DNA of 64,000 nt from Chondrinema litorale. GTDB taxonomy: Bacteria > Bacteroidota > Bacteroidia > Cytophagales > Flammeovirgaceae. The notes under the pieces are model-generated. The model was not told the DNA's origin. It saw only the letters and a program-made list of their open reading frames with translations, and searched no databases. The first letter of the stretch is position 1. Each line of letters begins with the position of its first letter. This document shows positions 52,965 to 62,821 of this stretch, one piece after another. Location of the stretch: NCBI RefSeq assembly GCF_026250525.1, contig NZ_CP111057.1, positions 62,001 through 126,000 of the forward strand, given 5' to 3'. A program made the position numbers and the translations under genes.

Positions 52965-54551
52965 CTAGTTACTGTTTTGTTCTATTGAATTTAAAAAATT
53001 AATTAATCCTTCCGGATCATCTGTTTGAATTCCATTGCAACCTAAATCTAGTGCTTTTTGCCAAGTCTCACTCCCATTGTCGTCTACAATAATAATTGCA
53101 CTATTTTTATGTGCTTTCTGCTCATAACCTTCTTCTGAAAAACCTTCCCAATTTGCGGCAATAATTGATGGTTTAAAAGCCTCAAAAACTTTATTCAAGT
53201 TTTTAGCAATGTCTGGGTCTGGCATTACCAAACAATCTGGGCAAGCTGCTTGCACCTCTTTCAATTTGTCTACACTGGCATACCAAAATATGTCATTTTG
53301 CATCTCATACTTTTCTATTAGAGCAAGCATCTTTTCTACATCGGCATCTTTTACATCCAGATAGATTCCGATTTTGCCTTTACACAATTTTAATATCTCT
53401 TCGAAAGTTGGAATGCGTTCGCTCTTCCACTTTTTATCTACCCTGCTGCCAATATCTAGTTTTTGTAATTCCTTTAGGGTTTTGTCTGCCACTAAACCTG
53501 TTTTGCCTTTCAATATATATGTATCCACTTCTTTATTATGGATACTAACTAGCTCTCCATCTTTGCTTGTTCTAATATCTACTTCGACAAAATCGGCGCC
53601 TAAATCAATGGCTTTTTGGTAAGCAGCCAAGGTGTTTTCAGGAATATTTTGATGTGCTCCGCGATGTGCTACCACATACACACCAGTATGTTTAGGTTTT
53701 CTTATTGGATTTATAGGAATACTCTTTTGAATTAATGCTGGCTCATCTGTCTGGATTACATCTGCACCGTATAAAGTCAAGCTGTTAAGTGTTGGAGTAA
53801 TATGCCCTTCTCTTAAAGCTCTATCTGGTTGACCAAGTGCATTTATCCAAATTCGAGCTCCGGCTTTGCTAATTCTATCAGCGACTTCTTTGGTGTAAAA
53901 AGAATAGTCGATATGGATGATCTCAGGTGAAAACAAGGCAATGGCAGAATCCACTTCTTCTAGTGAATGTGTTCTAGGCATTAACATAAAATTCTTGTCG
54001 GCTGCCTGTAACCTTTTGAGTACTTCGTAATCGCTATCAAAAAAGAAAACTTCTTTGGTTGCATTGGTTTTATGAACCACTTTAATCACGTTTTCTAGCC
54101 AATCTGTTTTCATATCCAGATCGACTAGAATTTTTCCGTGAGCCAAATTAAGTGCTTCTTCTAAAGTGGGTATTTTGTGTTTAGTAGGTTTCCCGTTTTC
54201 AACAAGAAAAAATTGCTGTATCTCTTCAAAAGTTAAAGTTTCTGGATCGCCCTTGCCTGTAGTTGTTCTGTCTATCGTTCTGTCGTGCATCAATATAGGC
54301 ACACTATCTTTGGTTATTTTTACATCAATTTCGATGATGTCTATACCAAGGTCAATCGCCTCTTGAATGGCAGCTAGAGAGTTTTCTGGATATTTATTAT
54401 GGGCAGCTCTATGCGATGCAACCATTACTCTGCCATCAGCATCGAGCAAAATTTTTCTTAGCTCATCAACTTTACTCTGTGCCTGAACCTCTGTTAGTAA
54501 AAACAGAAATCCGGCAAGAATAAGGCATATATTTTTAATCATCAAATTCAT
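52965..54551 (-). CDS. Exported tandem glycerophosphodiester phosphodiesterase (two GDPD domains)
   Basis: A 528-residue exported enzyme (signal ending VQAQ) made of two complete GDPD barrels. In the first, the catalytic and metal ligands are H47, R48, E74, D76 and H89 (VASHRAAHNKYPEN, IIEIDV, ILMHD). In the second they are H296, R297, E323, D325 and H338 (VVAHRGAHQNIPEN, FVEVDI, SIHN); the Asp after the last His has become Asn339. GDPD enzymes release glycerol-3-phosphate from glycerophosphodiesters, and some cleave teichoic acids. It lies 35 bases after the phosphoesterase gene in the second Sus operon, which suggests a phosphodiester-bearing substrate. Confidence 0.9.
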   Translation of the reverse strand: MNLMIKNICLILAGFLFLLTEVQAQSKVDELRKILLDADGRVMVASHRAAHNKYPENSLAAIQEAIDLGIDIIEIDVKITKDSVPILMHDRTIDRTTTGKGDPETLTFEEIQQFFLVENGKPTKHKIPTLEEALNLAHGKILVDLDMKTDWLENVIKVVHKTNATKEVFFFDSDYEVLKRLQAADKNFMLMPRTHSLEEVDSAIALFSPEIIHIDYSFYTKEVADRISKAGARIWINALGQPDRALREGHITPTLNSLTLYGADVIQTDEPALIQKSIPINPIRKPKHTGVYVVAHRGAHQNIPENTLAAYQKAIDLGADFVEVDIRTSKDGELVSIHNKEVDTYILKGKTGLVADKTLKELQKLDIGSRVDKKWKSERIPTFEEILKLCKGKIGIYLDVKDADVEKMLALIEKYEMQNDIFWYASVDKLKEVQAACPDCLVMPDPDIAKNLNKVFEAFKPSIIAANWEGFSEEGYEQKAHKNSAIIIVDDNGSETWQKALDLGCNGIQTDDPEGLINFLNSIEQNSN

Positions 54552-54586
54552 AGATTTACAAACTTATATTGGTAAAAATGCCAATA

Positions 54587-55954
54587 TCATTCTCCTAATC
54601 TTTCTTTAACATCAGGAATTTTATTTACCAATTTGTTTGGCTTACCATCAGACTTCTTTAAGTCGAAAGCATCATAAAGCTGTCCATCAGCAGAAAAAGC
54701 TTTATAGGTAAGTGTGTTATCTTCGATTGAAATTACTTGGAATAACTGGGTGTTTGCTGCTCTTCTCTCCATCCACGGATCATCAGAAACATCATACATT
54801 TTAGGGCCACTTACAGAAACCACATACATAGTTCCAGATTCATTTTCTCTTACTTTTGAACCTGTAGGTACATTGTTTACCATTCCTCTACCATATGCAT
54901 GATCGTGACCTTGTAATACGATGTCTACTTTGTATTTATCAAAAATTGGCTTGAATTCTTTTCTTAGCTTTTCATTATCTCTGTTTGGTTTGGTAGAATA
55001 TACCGGATAGTGAAAAGTAAGTACGGTCCATTTCTTTGCATCTTTAGCTAGCAACTCATCTAACCATTTCTTTTGTGCATTTCTGAATTTAACAGATTCA
55101 TCAATTTGCTCTGCATCTAATGAGATTATTCTCACATTAGGATAATCTATAAAGTAACAAGTTTCTTCTAAACCTTCTGGCCCGTTAGATGGCAGATTAA
55201 ATTGTGGTTTCCATTGCGGAGAAAGTACAACGTTTCTATACTCGTGGTTACCGGGAGTCATGATACTTGGTACCATGGCATGCAAAAACCCTCCTGCATA
55301 AAACCATTCTCCCCATTCAATATCTCTATCGTGGCGGTTAATTAGGTCTCCGGCATGCAACATAAAATCTACTTCAGGAATAGTTTTGTATGCCTCTCTA
55401 ATTACTCTCGACCACATTGATTTTACCTCGTTTTGCGCATCGCCGAAATACACAAATGAAAGTGGTTTGTTTTCAGGGTCTGGCATCTGGTATTGGTACC
55501 ACTCACTCCAAGCTCCTTCGCTACCAACTCTGTAAACATATTTTTCGCCAGCTTTTAAACCATCTATAATTGCAGCGTGATAGTTAGCCGAAATCTCTGG
55601 TTCTTTTTCGTGTTGGGAAACTAGCAATGTAGTTTCTGCTTTAATGCTTTTTACATTTTCTCTAAACTTTGAGCCCGGATCGGCTAAGGTAAATTCTACC
55701 ACTCCAGCAGTTACAGTAGTATCTGTTCTCCAGTTTACAGCCACAGATTCAACTGGATTTTCTGTTAAGTTTAGAATTACTCTGTCTGGTGTTTTTGAGG
55801 GAAAAAGGATTTTGTCTACTACTCCATCGTAGTAATCATTGTATTTATTGGTGTGTTCATGGTTATGATCATCTTGGTGATGGTGATCACTCACATTACA
55901 AGAAACTAATAATGCTAATAAAAAGAGAAGGTGATTGTAAGCTTTTAAATACAT
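54587..55954 (-). CDS. Purple-acid-phosphatase-like metallophosphoesterase lipoprotein
   Basis: A 455-residue lipoprotein (lipobox LLVSC, Cys19) with a histidine-rich linker (residues 23-34) right after it. A fibronectin-like N-terminal domain (about 55-155) precedes the metallophosphoesterase domain. The metal ligands are in place: D172 (FGDAQ), D203 (AGDLINRH), N236/H237 (GNHE), H315 (TFHYP), H350 and H352 (GHDHAYGR). The tyrosine of the usual GDxxY motif is replaced by Asn207, so it may bind a different metal pair or lack the purple charge-transfer band. It would remove phosphate from monoesters at the cell surface. It follows SusD in the operon. Confidence 0.88.
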   Translation of the reverse strand: MYLKAYNHLLFLLALLVSCNVSDHHHQDDHNHEHTNKYNDYYDGVVDKILFPSKTPDRVILNLTENPVESVAVNWRTDTTVTAGVVEFTLADPGSKFRENVKSIKAETTLLVSQHEKEPEISANYHAAIIDGLKAGEKYVYRVGSEGAWSEWYQYQMPDPENKPLSFVYFGDAQNEVKSMWSRVIREAYKTIPEVDFMLHAGDLINRHDRDIEWGEWFYAGGFLHAMVPSIMTPGNHEYRNVVLSPQWKPQFNLPSNGPEGLEETCYFIDYPNVRIISLDAEQIDESVKFRNAQKKWLDELLAKDAKKWTVLTFHYPVYSTKPNRDNEKLRKEFKPIFDKYKVDIVLQGHDHAYGRGMVNNVPTGSKVRENESGTMYVVSVSGPKMYDVSDDPWMERRAANTQLFQVISIEDNTLTYKAFSADGQLYDAFDLKKSDGKPNKLVNKIPDVKERLGE

Positions 55955-56053
55955 AATAAGGTGTTAGTATAAAATAAAATTTATGCTGATTGCTTTTTGA
56001 GATTGATTAAAATAAAAGGTGAAGGGCAGTTTTCACTACCCTTCAAATATGAT

Positions 56054-57697
56054 TTACCAAGGTTTGGTTGTTCCTTGTAATAACCAGAACTTAGCCCAAG
56101 CACTGTTTTTACCATCTGCTTGAGTGTAAGAAGTTTCCTCTAGCGCATCAACAGCTTCGTTTGCATTAGTTGAATTAATCAGTAATTCATCAGTCATATA
56201 ATAGAATCTTACTGGCAATACAGAACGGTCTGCGGCAGGACCTGCTACTAGTTCTGGATAACCTGTTCTTCTGTAATCGAACCAAGATTCTGAAGCAGCA
56301 GCCCAGTTTGAAATCCATTTTTGCTCGATAATTTGAGCCAATGTTCCATCAAAAGCAGCTTCGCCTAAGATATAATCTGAATACTGATCGTCTACTCCCC
56401 AATACTCAAATGATGCTAAAACTGCAGCTTCGTAATAAGACTGCGCATCACCAGCTACTGACCAACCTCTTTGTGCTGCCTCAGCTAAGATAAAGTTTAC
56501 TTCAGAAGCAGTTAATAACCTTGATTGTAAGAAATCACCAGAAGCTTGTGTGTATCTCTCGTTTAAGTAAGATACATGAGGGTTGTAAGATAACTGACCC
56601 GGAGTTGGGTTTAAGTTATAAGAAGAAGGTAAAGCTGAAACTGAAGGAGGAAGACCTACATATTCAGGATCAGTATCAATTGATTCTTCGCCAATTGCAT
56701 CTGTAGCAAGGTATCTTACATTATCAATAATAGTATCTGTACCAGCAGATAAAGTTTCGTCTACTACTAATGGAATTTCTACTTTTTGTGCCCAAAGCTC
56801 TAAACGAGGGTCTGTAAGCTCTTGCATTTTATCTACCAAAGTAGCGCACATTTTTTTCCTTCTATATTCACTACCACTTACATCAGTTAATTCTGAGTTA
56901 CCAGGCCAAGAGTTTTCACTTTTATCAGATAAGAAATCCATTAAGGCATCGTCTCCACTTTCTGTAATTACAGGATAAGTGTTTTGGTCTGCCATAATTG
57001 CTTCTATTCCACTTTGAGCAAAAGTTGGTTCTTTTTCTGAAAGTCTCATGTAGTATCTCAACATAAGAGAGTTTGCCAATTTTCTCCATTTTGCAGGATC
57101 ACCTTCATAGAATACATCACCTTCTTCGTAAATCTCATCGTATTCTTCTGCATCTTTAGAAAGCAATGTGTTTGCTGATTGAAGATATTCGATAATACCA
57201 TGATAGATTTCTGATTGTGAATCGTAAGCAGGAGTTAAGTATTCACTACCACCCAAATCACCTTGAATTGCATAAGTAAAAGGTGCATCACCCCATAAAT
57301 CTGCAATTGTACCGAATAAGTAAGCTTTCATTACCATAGTAACACCTTGCTGAAATTCTAAGCCTTGCTCAACTGATTTTTCGTATACCTTCTCATTATC
57401 TACAAGTATTGAGTAATAATCAGCCCAGCTTTGGTCTGACCAATCGTAATCGTTGTGGCCAGAAAACCAAGCATCTTTTTGTGTATGTTGCATTACACCG
57501 GCAATATCACCATAACCAAGATCAACCACAGTCATACCTGTTTCTGTTAATACTGTAGAAAGTATTAAGTTAAGGTTAGAGTTTTCTGGGTCTATACCAT
57601 TCGGGTTTTCTACTAGTTCGTCCAAGTCTTCACAAGCAAAAACCGAGAATAGCAGGCAGAATAAAAATAGTATCTGTTTCTTTTTAAATATATTCAT
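56054..57697 (-). CDS. SusD/RagB-family lipoprotein (phosphoesterase Sus locus)
   Basis: A 547-residue outer-membrane lipoprotein (signal ending SVFAC, Cys22) of the SusD-like group with long helices. Typical pieces are VEQGLEFQQGVTMVMKAYLFGTIADLWGD, EGDPAKWRKLANSLMLRYYMRLS and LTASEVNFILAEAAQRGWSV, plus a C-terminal ASESWFDYRRTGYPEL. It caps the SusC transporter encoded 24 bases upstream. The members of this group are often found with transporters for peptides or unusual glycans, and the ligand cannot be predicted. Confidence 0.93.
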   Translation of the reverse strand: MNIFKKKQILFLFCLLFSVFACEDLDELVENPNGIDPENSNLNLILSTVLTETGMTVVDLGYGDIAGVMQHTQKDAWFSGHNDYDWSDQSWADYYSILVDNEKVYEKSVEQGLEFQQGVTMVMKAYLFGTIADLWGDAPFTYAIQGDLGGSEYLTPAYDSQSEIYHGIIEYLQSANTLLSKDAEEYDEIYEEGDVFYEGDPAKWRKLANSLMLRYYMRLSEKEPTFAQSGIEAIMADQNTYPVITESGDDALMDFLSDKSENSWPGNSELTDVSGSEYRRKKMCATLVDKMQELTDPRLELWAQKVEIPLVVDETLSAGTDTIIDNVRYLATDAIGEESIDTDPEYVGLPPSVSALPSSYNLNPTPGQLSYNPHVSYLNERYTQASGDFLQSRLLTASEVNFILAEAAQRGWSVAGDAQSYYEAAVLASFEYWGVDDQYSDYILGEAAFDGTLAQIIEQKWISNWAAASESWFDYRRTGYPELVAGPAADRSVLPVRFYYMTDELLINSTNANEAVDALEETSYTQADGKNSAWAKFWLLQGTTKPW

Positions 57698-57721
57698 AAT
57701 TCAATGCTTTTATAGTCTCAA

Positions 57722-60700
57722 TTAAAAGGTTAAGTCAAGTTTTACACCTACAGGAATAACCCAAGGGGTTACGTTGTATCGTTCAATACCCTGCTTAAAC
57801 TGGATACCTCCACCTTGTGTACTTGATTCTGGCTGGAAAGCATTTTCTGGATCTATACCCACTTTAGCTTTTGTCCATAAAATAAGGTTTCTACTAAATA
57901 CAGCAACACTTGCTCTTTGTATACCCCACTTGCTAACTAAAGAAGAAGGAAGGCTATAGCCTAATGATATCTCTCTAAGTTTAATGTAATCTGCATCGAA
58001 AGTAGCTGCTTTTGTAAAGTCCCAAGGATAGTTATCTGCATAAGGGATGTATTTAGTATCTTCTCCACCTAAGTTCTCAGTATAACCGATAATGTTTCCA
58101 TCTTCATCGTATTGAGCAATAACACCTGGGTTAAACACACCGTCGTTTACTGTAACATTATAAGTTAAAGGATAACCACCATACTCATCACCAGGGCCAC
58201 CTACTAAGTTAAATCCATCTTTAATAAGCGTTTCTTCATTAGCTACTAACCAGTCTCTCAACTCGGCATCTGTTCTACCGTCTGGGTTGATTAGTTGATC
58301 TAACCATCTTTGAGTTTTTAAATCAGACTCGCTGTAACGGTATGTTTGAGAAACAAACTGACCTCCATGTCTCCAATCGAAAGTCATGTTTAAGGTAAAG
58401 TTTTTATAACTTACTGAAGTTTGTAAACCTGCTAAGAAATCTGGGTTAAAGTTACCGATTTTTGTTTTTGAGTCTTCAGCATCGATTGATTGCCAAGAAC
58501 CATTTTCGTCTAGAATAGGATAACCATAGTATGGAGAATTTTCATCCTCTACTCTTACTAATTCATTATCATAAATATCACCAATGGTTTCACCTTCGTA
58601 AGTCCATGCACCACCTTTCGCATCTGTCCAGAAAGTAAATATGTCAAGATCATCACTCAACTCAACAATCTTAGTTCTGTTTCTCGAGATGTTAAAGTTT
58701 AAGTCCCATCTTAAGTTTTCAGTTTCTACTGGAGTACCTCCAACTAACAATTCCCAACCTTTACTTTGAATTAAACCAGTATTGATTTTTTTAGACGTAT
58801 AACCTGAAGATGCAGGAAGTGAAATTCCAAGAATTTGGTTTTCGTTATCAGAAAGATAATAAGTACCTTCAATTCTTAAGCGGTTGCTAAATAAGTGTAA
58901 GTCAACACCAGCTTCCCAAGAAGTTGCAATCTCAGGTTTAAGATTAGGGTTTAATAAACTTTGAGAGTAGCTATATCTTGGAACATCTCCCCAAGAACCA
59001 ACATTATCTAAAGTTGGATATAAAGAGTAAACTGGAGCATCGTTACCTACTTGCGCCCAACCAGCACGCAGTTTAAACATATCTATAGAACTACTCATTG
59101 GAATAACTTCGTTCACTAATACGCTCAATGCAGCAGATGGATAAAAATAAGATCTGTTCTCTGCTGGTAAAGTACTAGACCAGTCATTTCTTGCAGTTAC
59201 GTCAAGATAGATCATGTCTTTATAACCGATGTTAGCAATACCATACAAACTGTTTACAACTCTCTCTGAATTGCTACTGCTTAGAGATTGCGTGTTAGGT
59301 ACAATATTACCAGTTGTATATACTCCTGGCAGTGTTAAACCATTGTTTCTTGTTGTTGATACAGACGCAGACTGTGCAAAGTTGTATCTTGTGTTTCCAC
59401 CAAACGATACGTTAAAACTAAAATCGCCTAAGCCTTTATTATAAGTTAAAAGGAAGTCTGCATTACGCTCATATCTTTTTAGGTTGCTTATACCATAGAT
59501 ACCGTTTGCGTCTCTATCGTAACTATTAGCACCTTTTGTTTCTCTTACTTCATTGTATTGGTCAAGTGAGTATCTTGCCATTAAAGTTAAATCTGGTATA
59601 ATCTCCCACTCAGCCATTAAGTTACCGAAAACTCTGTCTCTAGTAAAGCTGTTGTTAATTTCGTAAGCAAGGAAGTAAGGGTTGTTGTAATCTCCTATAG
59701 ACTGAGAAATTTGTTGTAAACCTTCTTGTCCGTCTACCCAGTAATCTTGAAGATCACGAATATCGATATGTGGAGAAACTTTATAAGCCCACTCTAACGG
59801 GTTAGCACCTCTGTTACCAGCAGGTCTGTTGTTAGACCAAGTTCTGTTTACGTTTACAACACTACTAATCGTTAAGTTATCTTTTGCTTTAACTGATGAG
59901 TTAAGAGAGAAGCTGTTTCTAAATAAATCTGAGTTAGGAATAATACCTTCGCTACTCATATTAGTAAGACCTAAACGGTAGTTCATCTTTTCATTATTAT
60001 TAGAAATAGAAACACCGTTTGTTGTGTTAAAACCAGTTTGAACAAAGTTCGCTACGTTATTCGGGTGAGATACTAACTCAGTTGGAATTGCATCACCATT
60101 TTCATCAACTGGGCTATTCCATTGAATAGCGTAATAACCTTGATCTAATCTCGGACCAACACCAGCAGCAGAACCTTCGTCGATTGTTAACACACCGTAA
60201 GGATTATTGTCTGGTGTATAAGGTCTAACACCTGTTGCGAATTTAGAATGGAAATCTAGGTATTTGTATGGGTTATCAAACACAGTACTTGAAGTTACAT
60301 TTACTGTCATACCGTTTGAATTCTTACCAGATTTTGTAGTGATAAGTACTACACCATTCGCAGCTCTTGAACCGTAAAGTGCAGCAGCACTTGGCCCTTT
60401 CAAGATTGAAATATCTGCAATATCATTTGGGTTAAGGTCAGATATAGCATTACCATAATCCACTGAGTTTCTATTACCAAACTCTGTAACATTATTTAAT
60501 GTATTGGCAACGGGTACACCATCTATTACAAACAATGGTTGGTTATCTGTATTTAATGAAGTTGCACCTCTAATAACCATACTTACTGAAGAACCAGCAC
60601 CACCAGTTGAGTTAATTACAACACCTGGCACTTTACCAGCAATACCATTTAATACGTTTTCTTGTGCAACTCTTGAAACCGACTCACCATCTACTCTACC

Positions 60701-61396
60701 TACTGAGAAACCTAAAGATCTTTCTTCCCTTTTAATACCCAAAGCAGTTACTACAATATCACTCAATTGTTGTAAAGATGGAATAAGTGTAACCTCAAAA
60801 TAAGTTTGGCTGCCTACTGGAACTTCTTTTTCTTCGTAGCCAATGTAGCTCACCTGAAGTACTGCATTTTGATCTGGCACCTCCAATCTAAATTTACCAT
60901 ATATATCTGCTACTGTACCTTGAGTTGTACCCTTAATTAAAACAGTTGCACCAACTAGTGGCTCATTTTCTTCATTATAAACAATACCGCTAATAGTAAC
61001 ATCCATTTTTTCTTCTACCACTTCTGCAATATTGGTAGTAGTAGTTTTGGCTTTACGAATAGTAATATTATGATTTACCGCTTTAAATTCCAGATATGCC
61101 TGTTTAGAAATATCTGTTAAAATATCGTATAGATTTGCTGCATTTTCTATGTTTACATTCTGCTTTAACTCACGTTTAAGCTGATCTTCATATAGAAATA
61201 CATATCCTGATTCTTCCGTAATTTCACTAATTATGTCGGATACGCTGCCTTGTTTATTTTCAAGGTTGACAACAGTCTTTTTCAGACTTTGACCGAGGGA
61301 GTTTTCCGCCGAAACGAAACTCGCACCTATGGTCGTAATTACTGCTAATAAAAACAATCGCATTAGCAATCTTTTAGTAATTGTTTTAAATTTCAT
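57722..61396 (-). CDS. SusC/RagA TonB-dependent transporter with STN signalling domain
   Basis: A 1224-residue outer-membrane transporter. The signal peptide is followed by an STN (secretin/TonB N-terminal) domain at about 60-115 (SGYVFLYEDQLKRELKQNVN). Then come a carboxypeptidase-regulatory-like domain (ITGIVYNEENEPLVGATVLIKG-like, near 133), the plug with LSDIVVTALGIKREERSLGF, and the barrel. The STN domain contacts the FecR-type anti-sigma factor, matching the FecR and sigma genes directly upstream; binding of ligand outside the cell thus switches on transcription. It imports the ligand captured by the partner SusD. Confidence 0.95.
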   Translation of the reverse strand: MKFKTITKRLLMRLFLLAVITTIGASFVSAENSLGQSLKKTVVNLENKQGSVSDIISEITEESGYVFLYEDQLKRELKQNVNIENAANLYDILTDISKQAYLEFKAVNHNITIRKAKTTTTNIAEVVEEKMDVTISGIVYNEENEPLVGATVLIKGTTQGTVADIYGKFRLEVPDQNAVLQVSYIGYEEKEVPVGSQTYFEVTLIPSLQQLSDIVVTALGIKREERSLGFSVGRVDGESVSRVAQENVLNGIAGKVPGVVINSTGGAGSSVSMVIRGATSLNTDNQPLFVIDGVPVANTLNNVTEFGNRNSVDYGNAISDLNPNDIADISILKGPSAAALYGSRAANGVVLITTKSGKNSNGMTVNVTSSTVFDNPYKYLDFHSKFATGVRPYTPDNNPYGVLTIDEGSAAGVGPRLDQGYYAIQWNSPVDENGDAIPTELVSHPNNVANFVQTGFNTTNGVSISNNNEKMNYRLGLTNMSSEGIIPNSDLFRNSFSLNSSVKAKDNLTISSVVNVNRTWSNNRPAGNRGANPLEWAYKVSPHIDIRDLQDYWVDGQEGLQQISQSIGDYNNPYFLAYEINNSFTRDRVFGNLMAEWEIIPDLTLMARYSLDQYNEVRETKGANSYDRDANGIYGISNLKRYERNADFLLTYNKGLGDFSFNVSFGGNTRYNFAQSASVSTTRNNGLTLPGVYTTGNIVPNTQSLSSSNSERVVNSLYGIANIGYKDMIYLDVTARNDWSSTLPAENRSYFYPSAALSVLVNEVIPMSSSIDMFKLRAGWAQVGNDAPVYSLYPTLDNVGSWGDVPRYSYSQSLLNPNLKPEIATSWEAGVDLHLFSNRLRIEGTYYLSDNENQILGISLPASSGYTSKKINTGLIQSKGWELLVGGTPVETENLRWDLNFNISRNRTKIVELSDDLDIFTFWTDAKGGAWTYEGETIGDIYDNELVRVEDENSPYYGYPILDENGSWQSIDAEDSKTKIGNFNPDFLAGLQTSVSYKNFTLNMTFDWRHGGQFVSQTYRYSESDLKTQRWLDQLINPDGRTDAELRDWLVANEETLIKDGFNLVGGPGDEYGGYPLTYNVTVNDGVFNPGVIAQYDEDGNIIGYTENLGGEDTKYIPYADNYPWDFTKAATFDADYIKLREISLGYSLPSSLVSKWGIQRASVAVFSRNLILWTKAKVGIDPENAFQPESSTQGGGIQFKQGIERYNVTPWVIPVGVKLDLTF

Positions 61397-61437
61397 ACTT
61401 TTGGGTTTGGGATTAATAATTTAATTCTTGAATTAGT

Positions 61438-61476
61438 CGCATTGGATGAGATCGGCCAAAATTTCGTTCCAATGCG
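61438..61476. repeat. Inverted repeat in the leader of the second SusC gene
   Basis: CGCATTGG (61438-61445) and CCAATGCG (61469-61476) are perfect 8-base inverted repeats, 23 bases apart, located 42-80 bases upstream of the SusC start and downstream of FecR. It may be a leader hairpin, an operator, or part of an ECF promoter region. Confidence 0.55.
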
Positions 61477-61523
61477 ATTTTCAATATTTTGCACTATGAT
61501 GAATTGCACTTTGTTATCATAAG

Positions 61524-62561
61524 TCAAAATGTTTTTAGTTTCACAGTTTTTCCATTTATTTTATAGTCGATACCAAATGCAAATTTGATTGACTCTAATA
61601 CCGCCTTCAGGTTTTCATTTTTATGAACCCCCGAAATTTTTCTTGAATAGACTGACTTATCTTCTACTTGTATATCTACCCCGTACCACCTTTCCAGCTT
61701 TCTTTCAATTTCAGAAAAAGGAGTATTATTAAATTTTAAAACTCCTTCTCGCCAAATCAAATCTGAGCTGATGTTAGCATCAGTTACTTTAAATTTATTT
61801 TCTTCTCTGCTATAAACCAGCTTTTGATTTTTAGTAAGTATGAATTGTTTCGAGTTTTGTTTTAGATCGGTAACCATTACTTTACCGCTTTCTACGGCTA
61901 CTACTATCTCATCTTCTTCGTCGTAAGCCTTTACATTAAAAGAAGTACCAAGCACCTTAATTTTTATTTTCTCAGCTTCAATTACAAATGGTCGCTCTTC
62001 GTCTCTTTTTACTTTAAAGTAAGCTTCACCTCCCATTTTAACTAATCGCTCTTTGCCATTAAACTCTTGTGGAAAACTTAGTTTACTGTCTGCATTTAAA
62101 TGAATAAAGCTGCCATCTGACAATGTATAAGAACCTTTGGTACCGGGTTGCGTGTATCTTTCTTCAAAACTGATAACTGGCAAGTCTTCCTCTTTTGGAG
62201 CTTTTTCTTGCGTCGTTACCCATAATACTGCTACTGCACAGCAAATGATGCTAATCGTTGCAGCAATGCCAGATACAGAAGACCATAAACTCGTACCATT
62301 AAATCCAATACTTTTAGCCGGATCTTTCTGTATAATACTCCTAGCTTCTATGAGCTTTTCATTATTTTCTGTATTTTCTTCTTGTTCAAAGCCTTCAGTC
62401 AAAACCAGATTATCAAAATGATTTTTGAGCACAAAATCATATTCTTCCTCAATTTCTTTTTTATCAAAACCATCTAAAAATAGATTGAGTTGATTAGAGT
62501 CTATCTTATTGGAAAGATAATCTGATATTAATTTTCTAATTTTCTCCCTTTCTGTGTTCAT
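61524..62561 (-). CDS. FecR-family anti-sigma factor
   Basis: A 345-residue transmembrane anti-sigma factor. Residues 1-90 are cytoplasmic and helical, one span lies at 94-117 (SVSGIAATISIICCAVAVLWV), and the periplasmic part has the FecR domain (QPGTKGSYTLSDGSFIHLNADSKLSFP, VKRDEERPFVIEAEKIKIKVLGTSFNV). A C-terminal DUF4974-like segment (FNNTPFSEIERKLERWYGVDI) follows. It holds the adjacent sigma factor until the STN domain of the SusC signals that ligand is bound. It lies between the sigma and SusC genes. Confidence 0.93.
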   Translation of the reverse strand: MNTEREKIRKLISDYLSNKIDSNQLNLFLDGFDKKEIEEEYDFVLKNHFDNLVLTEGFEQEENTENNEKLIEARSIIQKDPAKSIGFNGTSLWSSVSGIAATISIICCAVAVLWVTTQEKAPKEEDLPVISFEERYTQPGTKGSYTLSDGSFIHLNADSKLSFPQEFNGKERLVKMGGEAYFKVKRDEERPFVIEAEKIKIKVLGTSFNVKAYDEEDEIVVAVESGKVMVTDLKQNSKQFILTKNQKLVYSREENKFKVTDANISSDLIWREGVLKFNNTPFSEIERKLERWYGVDIQVEDKSVYSRKISGVHKNENLKAVLESIKFAFGIDYKINGKTVKLKTF

Positions 62562-62821
62562 AACTTGTATGCTGTATCCTAAAAATCAGAAGTATTATAA
62601 TAAAAAATTACTGACTGTTTTTATCTGACTCTTCTTTTCTTGAATACTCTGCGGCTAAAAAAAAGGACTATCTACTTTTGAAAAAAATTTATGATTTTTT
62701 TTTAATTAACATTGGCGTGATCTCAACAGATAAAATTTTTTAATAAAAACAGATGAGAACAATGCAAAGCGGGAAAGCATTACTTGAACAGGTAAATAGA
62801 ATTACTGAACATAATCAACTT

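Noticed and set aside
57774..60803. Several short plus-strand open frames within the second SusC gene
   Set aside because: They are antisense shadows of a well conserved gene.
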